From an uncultured Rhizobiaceae bacterium (lineage in GTDB: Bacteria > Pseudomonadota > Alphaproteobacteria > Rhizobiales > Rhizobiaceae), in NCBI GenBank assembly GCA_958296345.1, contig CATQIJ010000010.1:62001-126000 (forward strand): 64,000 nucleotides of DNA, written 5' to 3'. The notes under the pieces were generated by a model. It saw only the letters and a list, made by a program, of their open reading frames with translations, was not told the origin of the DNA and did not search any database. How positions within the stretch are numbered: the stretch's first letter is position 1; each line of letters starts with the position of its first letter. Shown in pieces: positions 41,417 to 51,097 of this stretch. The translations under genes and the position numbers were made by a program.

Positions 41417-41767
41417 TTATTGTCTCTTAAGGCTTTCAGATTTGCAAATAATGCCACCTAATACACAGCCAGCAAGTTTCATGGTGTTACCTGTTACATT
41501 TGCTTTACCGTTATAGGTTTTACCTTCATCAAGTTTTTTAACACTGCCTTTGTAAGTTCCGTTGCTACCCTTCATACAGCCAATTGACTTGCCTTGATAT
41601 TCTCCATTTAAAACGGTTCCGCAATATTTAGAGCCGCCAGATTTTGAATATTTTATTAGTGTGCCACTGTCGCGCTTCCATGTGCCTACGATTTGGTCAG
41701 CAAAGGCTACGCTGCTTGTTGTTAGTATGATTGATGCCGCAAAAAATGTCGAAATTGATTTTTTCAA
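41417..41767 (-). CDS. DUF2147 secreted protein
   Basis: The secreted protein of about 116 residues has a signal peptide (core FFAASIILTTSSVAFA). Its DUF2147-like domain has GTWKRDSGT, SKYCGTVLNGEYQGKSIGCM and the C-terminal GNTMKLAGCVLGGIICKSE, with four Cys. I choose the TTG at 41767 because GGAGGAA lies seven bases upstream. The ATG at 41782 would be part of that ribosome-binding site. The function is unknown; relatives are envelope proteins. Confidence 0.75.
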   Translation of the reverse strand: MKKSISTFFAASIILTTSSVAFADQIVGTWKRDSGTLIKYSKSGGSKYCGTVLNGEYQGKSIGCMKGSNGTYKGSVKKLDEGKTYNGKANVTGNTMKLAGCVLGGIICKSESLKRQ

Positions 41768-41807
41768 TAGAACTTCCTCCATCTATTTGAATTCAAGAAA
41801 GACATTT

Positions 41808-41823
41808 TTGACGTTAACGTCAA
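41808..41823. promoter_or_regulatory. 16-bp perfect palindrome upstream of the DUF2147 gene
   Basis: TTGACGTTAACGTCAA is a perfect palindrome 41 bases before the TTG start. On the minus strand it overlaps a TTGACG hexamer that could be a -35 box. It also sits within a wider inverted repeat with ACATTTTT (41803) and AAAAATGT arms. Arrangement suggests an operator overlapping the promoter. Confidence 0.45.
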
Positions 41824-42255
41824 TAGAAAAATGTTTTTTCCACGCAACAGTAGACTTTAAATGAGCGTATTCACCAATCTACAAACCAAAATTTTGGAAT
41901 AATTTATTTCAAATTTTATGCACACTTGAATCATCAATCAAAGTAATGGTTACGAAAAGATTGAATTTCAAACATGAATCAAGAGTAAATATTGCTTTAA
42001 GTTATTGAAATTACAGACTTTGTAGAATGAATCAAATCTTAAATTTAGATTTCGTTTTAGATTTGTAAGTTTCTCGTTAAGCATTGTTTTTAAGTCAGAG
42101 TTTAAACTCTTGGGGCAAATTGTATTCAGCGGAAAACAAGATCGAAATTAAGTGGCAAGACGATAACAAGAATAATAAGACTGGAAAAATCCAGCGGACA
42201 ATAAAACGAATATGAAAGCTCTCAAAGAAGAGTACATTTGAAAGGGACGAATAAA
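41824..42255. other. 432-bp AT-rich intergenic region before the Sel1-like gene
   Basis: No gene was found here. Visible structures are a 14-bp palindrome AGAGTTTAAACTCT (42097-42110), a small stem CTGG-AAAAAT-CCAG near 42182-42195, and long A/T-rich runs. It probably holds the promoter and 5' leader of the Sel1-like gene. A transcribed non-coding element is possible but unproven. Confidence 0.35.
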
Positions 42256-42549
42256 ATGGCACGTTACGAAATTGGAAACGCTGATTTTTCAGACATGGCT
42301 TCAAGCGGAAACGCGGAAGTTCTATTTGAATTAGGTCTTGTATATGCAGCTGGCCGCGAAGGTGAACATGATATGATTGCAGCACATAAATGGTTCAATC
42401 TTGCAGCTTATAAGGGCCTTGATACCGCTAAGGCACGCCGCGAAGAAATTGCTTTAGATATGAGCAAAGAACAAATAGCACAAGCACAACGCGAAGCTCG
42501 CGAGTGGATTACACAACACGAAGCTCGCGAGTGGATTACAACTCACTAA
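42256..42549 (+). CDS. Small Sel1-repeat-like protein with C-terminal duplication
   Basis: The protein is about 97 residues from ATG 42256; a TTG at 42238 is less likely because AAAGGGA precedes the ATG. The SEL1-like repeat spans ADVLFELGLVYAAGREGEHDMIAAHKWFNLAAYKGL-type text (here NAEVLFELGLVYAAGR, then AHKWFNLAAYKGL). The C-terminus ends in two near-identical units, AREWITQH and AREWITTH. Homologues in Hyphomicrobiales end after one such unit. Sel1 repeats are adaptor-type helical scaffolds; the partner is unknown. Confidence 0.75.
   Translation: MARYEIGNADFSDMASSGNAEVLFELGLVYAAGREGEHDMIAAHKWFNLAAYKGLDTAKARREEIALDMSKEQIAQAQREAREWITQHEAREWITTH
42492..42545 (+). repeat. 27-bp tandem duplication in the Sel1-like gene
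   Basis: Unit one (42492-42518) and unit two (42519-42545) share the first 22 or so bases (CGAAGCTCGCGAGTGGATTA) and then diverge. The duplication adds nine codons to the 3' end in frame, giving the repeated AREWIT element. Confidence 0.85.
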
Positions 42550-42861
42550 ACATTAAGTGAGAGCAAAAGAATTTCAATCGCACCATTAAGAAGTGCGGGG
42601 AATATAAGCTGGAAAACCAGTAAATAATAAAAATAAGAATGTGGAACAACCACACAAAAGGTGATTACCAACACCGTAAAAGTTAGATGAGAAAACTCAT
42701 CAGCACGTTGAAAAGATACGCAGGGACCGTTGAAGTTATACCGTGGGGACGGGGGAGCTAATATGGTTCCTGTTTCTTTTCTTTTATACTCAATGTTATT
42801 TGACATTATGCTTGAAGCGAACCATGAAATAGGGAGCAGAAATAATTAAAGAATTTTAGTA
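42550..42861. other. 312-bp non-coding region with several short hairpins
   Basis: No gene is seen. Short stem-loops are CTGG-AAAA-CCAG (near 42610), TGTGG-AACAA-CCACA (near 42640) and GATGAG-AAAA-CTCATC (near 42688-42703). The latter is a perfect 6-bp stem. No intrinsic terminator with T-tail is present. The region lies between the Sel1-like gene and the epimerase and may hold the latter's promoter or a structured RNA. Confidence 0.3.
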
Positions 42862-43851
42862 ATGTCATATCTAATTACAGGCGCCGCTGGCTTTATTGGA
42901 TTTCATCTTGCAAAAACCTTGCTGGATAAAGGTCAATCAGTGATCGGTATTGATAATCTGAATGATTATTATTCGGTAGAGCTTAAGCAGGCGCGGTTAT
43001 CAATTCTACAAACATATGAAAGTTTTGAATTTGGGCACGTCGATATTTCTGATGACAAAGCACTTGATGTTTTTTTAGATGATAAAAGTTTTAATAAAAT
43101 CATCCATCTGGCAGCTCAAGCAGGTGTTCGCTATAGCCTAGAAAACCCTCGTGCTTATGTGCAGTCTAATTTAGTTGGGCATTTAAATATGCTGGAGATA
43201 GCTCGCAATAAAACTGGCCTACAACACATGCTATATGCATCTTCTAGTTCTATTTATGGTGGTCGTGAAGATTTACCTTTCAAAGAAAATGACAGAGCAG
43301 ACGAACCCGTTTCACTTTACGCTGCAACCAAGAAGTCTGATGAGCTTATGAGCCATACATATGCTCATCTTTATAGAATTTCATTAACTGGTCTTCGCTT
43401 TTTTACGGTATATGGGCCGTGGGGCAGACCTGATATGGCTTATTTTTCATTTACAAAAAAGATATTAGCTGACGAGCAAATTGATGTATTTAATAATGGC
43501 GATATGCTTCGCGATTTCACTTACATAGATGATATTATTTCAGGCATTCTGGCCATATTAGATAAAGGTCCAATTGAGCAATTAAACGTTCCTCATAAAG
43601 TCTATAATATTGGCAATAATAATCCCGAAAGCCTAGAATATTTTTTAAGCACTCTGGAGGAGGAATTAGGCAAGAAAGCAATCCGTAAAAATTTACCCAT
43701 GCAACCTGGCGATGTACCAGCGACATATGCTGATATTTCATTGATTAGAACTGATCATGGTTTTGAGCCAAAAACGAATTTGAAGGCTGGTCTTAGTAAG
43801 TTTGCGGATTGGTATCGAAAGTTCCACAAAGCTCAAAATGTCGGCTTATAA
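42862..43851 (+). CDS. NAD-dependent UDP-glucuronate 4-epimerase-like protein
   Basis: This 329-residue short-chain dehydrogenase of the extended type is similar to rhizobial LpsL, which makes UDP-galacturonate for lipopolysaccharide and exopolysaccharide. It has the Rossmann motif GAAGFIGFHLA at residue 7, the catalytic Ser region (ASSSSIYGGRE), YAATKKSDE (Tyr-x3-Lys) and the RFFTVYGPWGRPDMA stretch. Substrate specificity is inferred from these stretches only. It stands alone, upstream of the ABC operon. Confidence 0.87.
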   Translation: MSYLITGAAGFIGFHLAKTLLDKGQSVIGIDNLNDYYSVELKQARLSILQTYESFEFGHVDISDDKALDVFLDDKSFNKIIHLAAQAGVRYSLENPRAYVQSNLVGHLNMLEIARNKTGLQHMLYASSSSIYGGREDLPFKENDRADEPVSLYAATKKSDELMSHTYAHLYRISLTGLRFFTVYGPWGRPDMAYFSFTKKILADEQIDVFNNGDMLRDFTYIDDIISGILAILDKGPIEQLNVPHKVYNIGNNNPESLEYFLSTLEEELGKKAIRKNLPMQPGDVPATYADISLIRTDHGFEPKTNLKAGLSKFADWYRKFHKAQNVGL

Positions 43852-43942
43852 ATATCTTACTTTCAATTTCATTTAGCATGTGTAAAATAAATGTGATTAG
43901 CAGACTTAAATTAGTAGTCTGATAGGGGGCACTTCTCGCACA

Positions 43943-45853
43943 ATGAGCGTATCATCAGCACTACTTGAAGTTAAAGATCTAAAAGTCTCCTTTAATCTTC
44001 AAAAGGGTAAAATTGAAGCGGTAAAAGGCGTTAGTTTTTCAGTAAATCCAGGTGAGGTTGTTGCCATCGTTGGTGAGTCAGGCTCTGGAAAATCGGTGAT
44101 TGCGCAGTCTATACTTCGCATTCTTCCTGGTAATGCCAATATTGATGGCGGGCATATATTATTCAACGATCCAGCTACAAGCGAAAATTCAATTGATTTG
44201 GCTGGCTTGGATGCAAAAGATCAATATCTTTACGAGGTAAGGGGTGGGCGCATCTCTATGGTTTTTCAAGAACCAATGACAGCACTTTCACCACTTCATA
44301 CAATTGGTAATCAAGTTGAAGAAGCCCTTGTGTTACATCACACAAAAACATCAAAAGAAGCACGTGCTGATACTGAAGAAACTCTACGCCTAGTTGGATT
44401 TCCAAATCCCGAACTTGGATATGAAATGTATCCGTTTGAGCTTTCTGGCGGTTTGCGGCAACGTGCAGTTATTGCAATGGCGCTGATTTGTAATCCAGCA
44501 ATGGTTATTGCGGATGAACCAACAACGGCTTTAGATGTCACAGTTCAAGCCCAAATTCTTGGTTTGATGAAAGAACTCCAGAAAAAATTTAATACTGCTA
44601 TTTTAATGATCACCCATGATTTGGGTGTTGTAGCTAATATGGCTGATAAGGTTGTCGTCGTTTATCATGGTTCTGTAATGGAAGCAGGTGATGTGGAAGA
44701 AATATTCCGCAGACCACAGCATCCATACTTAAAGGCTCTAATGGCCGCCATTCCGCATTTCGATATGAAAGAAGGTGAGCGCCTTGTTTCGCTAAGGGAT
44801 AGTGATGCTGATAAATCAACTAAGACAATTCATAAGCTAGCAGCAAAGTTCAAGGCTGATGATTTAGGAGATGTTCAAGGGCCGCATCTAAAAGTAGAAA
44901 ACCTTAGAAAAGAGTTCTCAACCAATAAAGGTAGTTGGTTTGGTTCCGGAGAAAGTAATACATTAATTGCCGTCGACAATGTTAGCTTTGAAATCAACAA
45001 AGGCGAGTGTCTCGGTCTTGTTGGTGAAAGTGGTTCTGGTAAAACGACAGTATCCAAGTTGATTATGAAAGCGCTTCAAACTACGTCAGGTAGCGTATCG
45101 CTTAATACGGCAAATGGAATGTGCGATGTTCTATCATTATCTGGCCAAGAGTTGATGGCGTTTCGCCGTAAAGTTCAGATGATATTCCAAGATCCATTCA
45201 GTTCTTTAAACCCACGAATGACGATACAGAACATATTATCTGAACCATTTGTTGTTCATGGACTGAACCATAAAAATGGATGTCAGCAGGATATTCTGGA
45301 CTTGATCAAACTTGTTGGCTTGGAGCCACATGTTCTTAATCGATATCCACATTCTTTCTCTGGCGGACAGAGGCAGCGCATTGGTATTGCAAGAGCTCTC
45401 GCACTTCATCCAGAATTAATGATTTGCGATGAACCTGTATCTGCTCTAGATGTATCAGTTCAAGCTCAGATTTTAAATCTTCTCAATGATCTTCGAAAAG
45501 AACTTGGACTCACGAGTTTGTTCATTTCGCACAATCTGGCTGTTGTGAACTATGTAGCTGATCGAATTGCTGTTATGTGCCAAGGTAAGCTTGTTGAAAT
45601 AGCTTCTAGAGAGCAACTATTTGCTAATCCACATCATCCATATACAAAGTCTTTGTTGTCAGCTGTGCCATATCCCGATCTGGATCGTTTGTTGGATTTT
45701 GAAAACATAAAGTATACTTCATCAATGGAAGCAGATGACTGGGGAGCTGCTTTTAAATCATCAAGTGAAGCAGGCTTGGAAAGCATTAAAGTAGACGATG
45801 GGCACTATGTGCTTGCAAATAGTAACTGCAAAATTTCGGAAATAAGAGCATGA
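43943..45853 (+). CDS. Peptide-type ABC transporter, fused double ATPase subunit
   Basis: This 636-residue protein carries two ABC ATPase domains, each of the DppD/DppF type. Domain 1 has Walker A GESGSGKS (about 52-59), LSGG as ELSGGLRQRAV, and Walker B VIADEPTTALD. Domain 2 has Walker A GESGSGKTT (about 365), SFSGGQRQRIG and MICDEPVSALD. Both end with the oligopeptide-specific region (HPYLKALMAAIPHF and HPYTKSLLSAVPYPD). It powers the permeases behind it. It overlaps the next gene by four bases and is preceded by a CAGACT/AGTCTG stem at 43901-43921. Confidence 0.94.
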   Translation: MSVSSALLEVKDLKVSFNLQKGKIEAVKGVSFSVNPGEVVAIVGESGSGKSVIAQSILRILPGNANIDGGHILFNDPATSENSIDLAGLDAKDQYLYEVRGGRISMVFQEPMTALSPLHTIGNQVEEALVLHHTKTSKEARADTEETLRLVGFPNPELGYEMYPFELSGGLRQRAVIAMALICNPAMVIADEPTTALDVTVQAQILGLMKELQKKFNTAILMITHDLGVVANMADKVVVVYHGSVMEAGDVEEIFRRPQHPYLKALMAAIPHFDMKEGERLVSLRDSDADKSTKTIHKLAAKFKADDLGDVQGPHLKVENLRKEFSTNKGSWFGSGESNTLIAVDNVSFEINKGECLGLVGESGSGKTTVSKLIMKALQTTSGSVSLNTANGMCDVLSLSGQELMAFRRKVQMIFQDPFSSLNPRMTIQNILSEPFVVHGLNHKNGCQQDILDLIKLVGLEPHVLNRYPHSFSGGQRQRIGIARALALHPELMICDEPVSALDVSVQAQILNLLNDLRKELGLTSLFISHNLAVVNYVADRIAVMCQGKLVEIASREQLFANPHHPYTKSLLSAVPYPDLDRLLDFENIKYTSSMEADDWGAAFKSSSEAGLESIKVDDGHYVLANSNCKISEIRA

Positions 45854-47748
45854 TTAAAACAGCTGCTAAATATTTCTCTGTAATTATAATTGCGCTTTTG
45901 GCAATCATTACCCCGACAGTTTCAGCAGAAATTCCCATTTTAAAAGAGCAGGTTGAAGCAGGAAAACTACCATCAATGCAAGAACGCCTGCCTCAAAAAC
46001 CATTGACTGTCGACTTTAAAGCGGATGAAAAAACAATAGGTAAGTATGGTGGTGATTTAAGGCTTCTCATGGGCAAAGCCAAAGACCTTGGACAAATTAC
46101 TGTTTATACCTACGCAAGGCTAGTGGGTTATGCATCTGATTATACAATCCAGCCTGATATTGCAGAGGCATTTGTCGTAGGGGATGGTCGAGACTTTACA
46201 TTTAAACTACGCAAAGGCCATCGCTGGTCTGATGGGCATCCATTAACTTCAGAAGATTTTCGCTATTTCTGGGAAGACATGGTGAAAAATAAAAAGCTCG
46301 GCAAAAAAGGCGTACCATCACAAATGTTGGTTGATGGTAAAGAGCCAACTTTCCGAATAATTGATGAATTAACATTCAAATATACATGGGAAAAACCAAA
46401 CCCTTCATTTTTACCTGCACTAGCAGCGCCATCTCCGCTTTATATCTATCGCCCAGCTCATTACATGAAACAATTTCATGTCGATTACGCAGATGAAGAA
46501 AAGCTTCATTATCTAGTCGTTGATAAGAAAGCCAGAGATTGGACTGCCTTGCATACGCGCATGCAAAGGCAACGCAGACCAGAAAATCCTGAATTACCAA
46601 CATTGCAAGCTTGGCAGAATACGACGCCTCCGCCAAGTACAAGATTTGTCTTCGAGCGTAACCCATATTTCCATAGAGTTGACCCAAATGGCAGTCAACT
46701 CCCATATATTGATCGTTTGATTATGTCTGTGGTTTCAAAGGATGTTATTGCGGCAAAAGCTGGAACAGGTGAAGCTGACTTGCAAGCTCGCTATTTACAA
46801 TTTAGCGATGTTCCATACTTAAAACGCGGTGAAAAGAAGAATAACTATACCACAAGACTTTGGTCCTTAGGTAAAGGCTCTCAAGTAGCGCTGTTTCCAA
46901 ATTTGAATGCAAATGATGAAACATGGCGCACTGTAATTCAAGATGTTCGTTTTCGTCGCGCATTGTCATTAGGTATCAATCGTAAAGAAATAAATGAAGT
47001 AATATATTTTGGCTTGGCATATCCAAGTGCGAATACAGTTATGCCTCAAAGTTCCTTATACAAAAAAGACTACTCTCAAATGTGGACGCAGTTTGATAAG
47101 GAAAAAGCGAACGCTTTATTAGATGAAATGGGTTTAGAAAAACGAGACCCAGACGGAACAAGACTTTTACCTGATGGGCGTCGTGCAGAAATTACGATTG
47201 AAACAGCTGGTGAAAGTGCAGAAGAAACGGATGTTCTTGAACTCATCTCAGATCATTACCGTGAGATAGGGTTGAAAATATTCGTTCGCTCTTCACAACG
47301 TGACATCTTTAGAAGACGTGCGTATGCAGGCGATACTCTAATTTCGGTTTTCAGCGGATTAAATAATGCGGTAGCGACAGCCACGATGAATCCAGAAGAA
47401 CTTGCCCCAACAGATCAAGCTCAGTTGCAATGGCCAAAGTGGGGGCAATATGCGGGTACGAATACGAAGGCTGGAGAGCCGATAAATTTGGATTCGGCAC
47501 AGGTTCAATTGCAATTGTTTAACCAGTGGATGCTTGCAGAGAATGATGAGGACCGCATAAGGATTTGGCACAACATGCTAAGCGGGTATGTTGATCAGGT
47601 TTTTAGTATTGGAACTGTAAACAATAGTCGTCAGCCTGTAATTGTCGCCAATGATTTGAGAAATGTTCCAGAAAATGGAATTTATGCATGGGAGCCAACT
47701 TCTTATTTTGGCATCTATAAACCCGATACATTTTGGTTTGATAGGTAA
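45850..47748 (+). CDS. ABC transporter solute-binding protein, family 5
   Basis: This 632-residue periplasmic binding protein of the peptide/nickel/opine family has a signal peptide (core FSVIIIALLAIITPTVSA). Typical stretches are KYGGDLRLLMG, KLRKGHRWSDGHPLTSEDFRYFWEDM and FRRALSLGINRKEINEV. The size exceeds the common 500-550 residues, as in a subset of this family found in Hyphomicrobiales. It delivers substrate to the two permeases downstream. The ligand cannot be told; peptides or opine-like compounds are plausible. Confidence 0.93.
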   Translation: MIKTAAKYFSVIIIALLAIITPTVSAEIPILKEQVEAGKLPSMQERLPQKPLTVDFKADEKTIGKYGGDLRLLMGKAKDLGQITVYTYARLVGYASDYTIQPDIAEAFVVGDGRDFTFKLRKGHRWSDGHPLTSEDFRYFWEDMVKNKKLGKKGVPSQMLVDGKEPTFRIIDELTFKYTWEKPNPSFLPALAAPSPLYIYRPAHYMKQFHVDYADEEKLHYLVVDKKARDWTALHTRMQRQRRPENPELPTLQAWQNTTPPPSTRFVFERNPYFHRVDPNGSQLPYIDRLIMSVVSKDVIAAKAGTGEADLQARYLQFSDVPYLKRGEKKNNYTTRLWSLGKGSQVALFPNLNANDETWRTVIQDVRFRRALSLGINRKEINEVIYFGLAYPSANTVMPQSSLYKKDYSQMWTQFDKEKANALLDEMGLEKRDPDGTRLLPDGRRAEITIETAGESAEETDVLELISDHYREIGLKIFVRSSQRDIFRRRAYAGDTLISVFSGLNNAVATATMNPEELAPTDQAQLQWPKWGQYAGTNTKAGEPINLDSAQVQLQLFNQWMLAENDEDRIRIWHNMLSGYVDQVFSIGTVNNSRQPVIVANDLRNVPENGIYAWEPTSYFGIYKPDTFWFDR

Positions 47749-47760
47749 GAGGTGAAATAG

Positions 47761-48759
47761 ATGATTTCTTACATATTCAAACGTATTTTATATATGATTC
47801 CAACTTTGGTGCTGACCAGCATTCTTGTTTTTACGCTTATCGAATTGCCTCCAGGTGATTATTTCGAAAGTTATGTAAACGAATTACAAGCTGCAGGTGA
47901 AACAGTTGATCCAAAATTGATCGAATATTTAAGAGCTGAATATGGTTTTGATAAGCCGATTTGGGAGAGATATTTCCAATGGGCAACTGGAATGTTGGTT
48001 GGTGATTTTGGATATTCTTTTGAATATGAGCTTCCTGTAAGGGAGGTAATCGGTGATCGGTTGCTGTTCACAATTATAGTTACGTTTGTCACTGTCATTT
48101 TCACTTGGTTGATAGCATTTCCAATTGGTATTTACTCAGCAACGCATCAATATAGTTGGGGTGATTACGGTTTAACATTCTTGGGACTGTTAGGATTAGC
48201 AATACCAAATTTCTTACTTGCATTAATTATGATGTTCCTAGCAAACGAATGGTTTGGAACAACCATTGGCGGCCTTATAGACCCTGAATTTGTAGGGCAG
48301 CCATTTAGCTGGGCAAAGTTTGTGTCAGTTCTTGAACATCTTTGGATACCAGTAATCGTCATCGGTACTTCTGGAACAGCAGCCATGATAAGGCGGGTTA
48401 GAGCCAACCTGTTAGATGAGTTGCGCAAGCCTTATGTAACAACTGCCAGAGCAAAGGGTATGCCAGAGTTTCGCGGGTTGATGAAGTACCCATTTAGAAT
48501 GTCACTTAACTTCTTCATTGCTGATATTGGCGGAATTTTACCAACAGTGATTTCAGGTGCAGAGATTGTTGCAATCGTATTGTCTTTGGAGACAACAGGT
48601 CCAATTCTAATTCAAGCACTGCAAAGTCAAGACATGTATCTAGCGGGCTCTTTTTTAATGTTACTAGGTTTTCTAACAGTTATAGGTGTTCTAATTTCAG
48701 ATATTGCGCTTGCATTCCTTGACCCAAGAATTCGTTTGCAGGGAGGTGTGAGCCGATGA
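47761..48759 (+). CDS. ABC transporter permease (DppB-type)
   Basis: This 332-residue inner-membrane permease has about six segments, starting ISYIFKRILYMIPTLVLTSILVF. It has the EAA-like cytoplasmic loop (YVTTARAKGMPEFRGLMKYPFR, about 226-247), where the ATPase docks. It pairs with the DppC-type permease behind it, overlapped by four bases. Confidence 0.94.
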   Translation: MISYIFKRILYMIPTLVLTSILVFTLIELPPGDYFESYVNELQAAGETVDPKLIEYLRAEYGFDKPIWERYFQWATGMLVGDFGYSFEYELPVREVIGDRLLFTIIVTFVTVIFTWLIAFPIGIYSATHQYSWGDYGLTFLGLLGLAIPNFLLALIMMFLANEWFGTTIGGLIDPEFVGQPFSWAKFVSVLEHLWIPVIVIGTSGTAAMIRRVRANLLDELRKPYVTTARAKGMPEFRGLMKYPFRMSLNFFIADIGGILPTVISGAEIVAIVLSLETTGPILIQALQSQDMYLAGSFLMLLGFLTVIGVLISDIALAFLDPRIRLQGGVSR

Positions 48760-49904
48760 GCAATTCTCATTATGTAAATGAAGAACCGTTTGATCCAAAA
48801 TCAATTGAGGTTTTAACACCAGAGCAAGAAGCTATATATTTAGCCCCTCAAAGACAACTTATCTGGTGGAAGTTTAAACGTCATAAGCTTGCGGTTGCCA
48901 GTGGAATTTTCTTAGCACTAATGTATTTGATGACAGTTTTTGCTGAGTTTCTAGCGCCTTATTCAGTGGAATCTCGAAATTCAAATTACACACTAGCACC
49001 GCCGCATGAAGTAAACTTGTTTCATAAAGGTGAGTTCATTGGCCCATTTGTTTATGGCTATGAAAAAGAACTCGATCTGGAAAAAATGCAGCGAATTTAT
49101 ACGCCAAATACAGATAGAATTATAAAACTAAATTTTTTCTGTTCGGGTGATACTTATAAATTTTGGGGTCTGTTTGACGCTGACAATCATTTCATGTGCG
49201 CCAATGTAGAAGAGCCAGTGTATTTGCTAGGATCAGATACCTTAGGTCGCGATATGCTAAGCCGTATAATTTATGGTGCGCGTATCTCTTTAACTATCGG
49301 TCTTATCGGTATCGCAATAAGCTTTAGTCTTGGCATTATAATCGGTGGCCTAGCAGGTTACTATGGTGGATGGGTTGATGTTATTGCCCAGCGTATGATT
49401 GAGGTCGTGCAATCGCTTCCAACATTACCGCTCTGGCTAACCTTAGTTGCGATAATGCCAAGTAATTGGAGCCAAGTAACCGTCTACTTTGCCATCACGA
49501 TTATACTCGGGCTTATAGATTGGACCGGGCTTGCAAGAGCTGTGCGCTCAAAATTACTATCCTTACGAGAAGAAGACTATGTACTTGCTGCTCGCCTAAT
49601 GGGAGCAAACCCAAAACGTACTATTGGCTTGCATTTAGTACCAGGATTTATGAGTCATCTTATTGCATCTGCAACAATTACAATTCCAACAATGATATTA
49701 GGTGAGACAGCACTTTCATTTCTAGGGTTAGGTTTGAGAGCGCCAACTGTTAGTTGGGGTATCTTGCTTAATGATGCACAAAATATAGGTGTGGTAGCAT
49801 TAACGCCTTGGCTAATTTACCCAGTAATCCCAGTAATTTTAATCATTCTAGCCTTTAATTTCTTTGGCGATGGTTTACGTGATGCTGCGGATCCATATGG
49901 CTAA
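48756..49904 (+). CDS. ABC transporter permease (DppC-type)
   Basis: This 382-residue permease has about six membrane segments. An N-terminal segment (about 40-62) precedes a long periplasmic loop of about 100 residues, unusual compared with the shorter loop in E. coli DppC. The EAA loop is DYVLAARLMGANPKRTIGLHLVPG (about 273-296). Its last gene position completes an operon ATPase-SBP-permease-permease. It ends one base before the convergent glycosyltransferase. Confidence 0.93.
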   Translation: MSNSHYVNEEPFDPKSIEVLTPEQEAIYLAPQRQLIWWKFKRHKLAVASGIFLALMYLMTVFAEFLAPYSVESRNSNYTLAPPHEVNLFHKGEFIGPFVYGYEKELDLEKMQRIYTPNTDRIIKLNFFCSGDTYKFWGLFDADNHFMCANVEEPVYLLGSDTLGRDMLSRIIYGARISLTIGLIGIAISFSLGIIIGGLAGYYGGWVDVIAQRMIEVVQSLPTLPLWLTLVAIMPSNWSQVTVYFAITIILGLIDWTGLARAVRSKLLSLREEDYVLAARLMGANPKRTIGLHLVPGFMSHLIASATITIPTMILGETALSFLGLGLRAPTVSWGILLNDAQNIGVVALTPWLIYPVIPVILIILAFNFFGDGLRDAADPYG

Positions 49905-49905
49905 C

Positions 49906-51039
49906 TTAAGGTTTCAGAAGCGGCGATAAAGTTTCAGCTAATCGAGTAGCTGCAGCCTGAATACCATGTTCGGTTAAAGCTTTTTTTCGACCATTGATGC
50001 CCATATCTCTGCGAAACTTAGCGTCGATCAGCAGGCATTTTACATTATCTCGCAACGCAATGATATCACCATCGGTTGCAAGAAGACCTGTTTGATTGTG
50101 TTCAACAACAAGTGGGACACCCATACTGTGATACGCAATAATTGGTAGTTCTTGCAATTGGGCTTCAAGATAAACCATGCCAATGGGTTCTTTCCATCCT
50201 GGCCAGATAAAGACATCACTGCTGCGCATCCAGCTTAGTACTTGTGAATGGTCAATTAAACCAGTCCAATGAATGTGGTGCTTATTAATTTTCGAGAAAG
50301 CATCTCTGATTTCTTGCTCTTCTGGACCACCGCCAACGACTATCAAGTTAAAATCCTCATTTAACCCAGAAAGTGTATCAGCCAATATATGGAAGTTTTT
50401 CACTTTCTTGCCTTTGCGCATCATACCAGTAGTGATCAAAATTGGTGTTTCTTTGTTCCAGTGTTCTGGAAGCTTCATCGGCTGTGCAAGCTCAATATTC
50501 TCAGCGTCAATGAAGGGATTTAGCTTTAGCAATTTTTCCTTTGTTCCTAAAAGGGTTGATAAATACTCCCAATCGGAAGGCTTGAAAACTAAGTGTAGGT
50601 CTGCTGCTTTTATGCCAATTTGTGCTTCTTCACGCCAAGGTTTCCAAAGGTCTTCTGTTCCACCTTGTCCTGTTTTGGCCGCTTCAATTGTTACATAAGG
50701 AATATCTAATGCTTTAGATACTTTGCTCCCAATCCAATCAGGTGCCTTACAATAGGGATGATAAGTCACCCAAATTTCAGGGCGCGATCTTTTAGGCAAA
50801 GTTTTATAACGGGCGATCAGTATTTCTGCCTCGCAAAGAGCGCCACTTTTTCTTTCTTCTAGCCTGCTAACATCATGTCTCTTGGAGTACGCAATATATC
50901 GTGAGGCAAGTTCTACCTTTGAGCCTGTTATTTCTAATGCTTTAAGAATATTCTGCGCAATTAGCCGATCACCAGATGGAATATGATGATCTGGCGGTTT
51001 GATAGGTGCGTAAAAAGCTATGTTTTTGTTTTGTAACAT
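49906..51039 (-). CDS. Glycosyltransferase family 4-like protein
   Basis: The protein is about 377 residues from ATG 51039 (a TTG at 51060 adds seven). It has the Rossmann-type GT-B layout: GDRLIAQNILKALE in the N-terminal half, ITTGMMRKGKKVKNFH (sugar-nucleotide half) and the GT4 motif around DVFIWPGWKEPIGMVYLEAQ with the catalytic EPxGxxxxEA shape. It would transfer a sugar in surface polysaccharide synthesis. It stands divergent from the membrane peptide and the three other glycosyltransferases. Confidence 0.85.
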   Translation of the reverse strand: MLQNKNIAFYAPIKPPDHHIPSGDRLIAQNILKALEITGSKVELASRYIAYSKRHDVSRLEERKSGALCEAEILIARYKTLPKRSRPEIWVTYHPYCKAPDWIGSKVSKALDIPYVTIEAAKTGQGGTEDLWKPWREEAQIGIKAADLHLVFKPSDWEYLSTLLGTKEKLLKLNPFIDAENIELAQPMKLPEHWNKETPILITTGMMRKGKKVKNFHILADTLSGLNEDFNLIVVGGGPEEQEIRDAFSKINKHHIHWTGLIDHSQVLSWMRSSDVFIWPGWKEPIGMVYLEAQLQELPIIAYHSMGVPLVVEHNQTGLLATDGDIIALRDNVKCLLIDAKFRRDMGINGRKKALTEHGIQAAATRLAETLSPLLKP

Positions 51040-51097
51040 TAAGTATCCAGTAAGTGGCAAATCACTTTACAATATAATTCTATTTCAAGCTTGTTAA

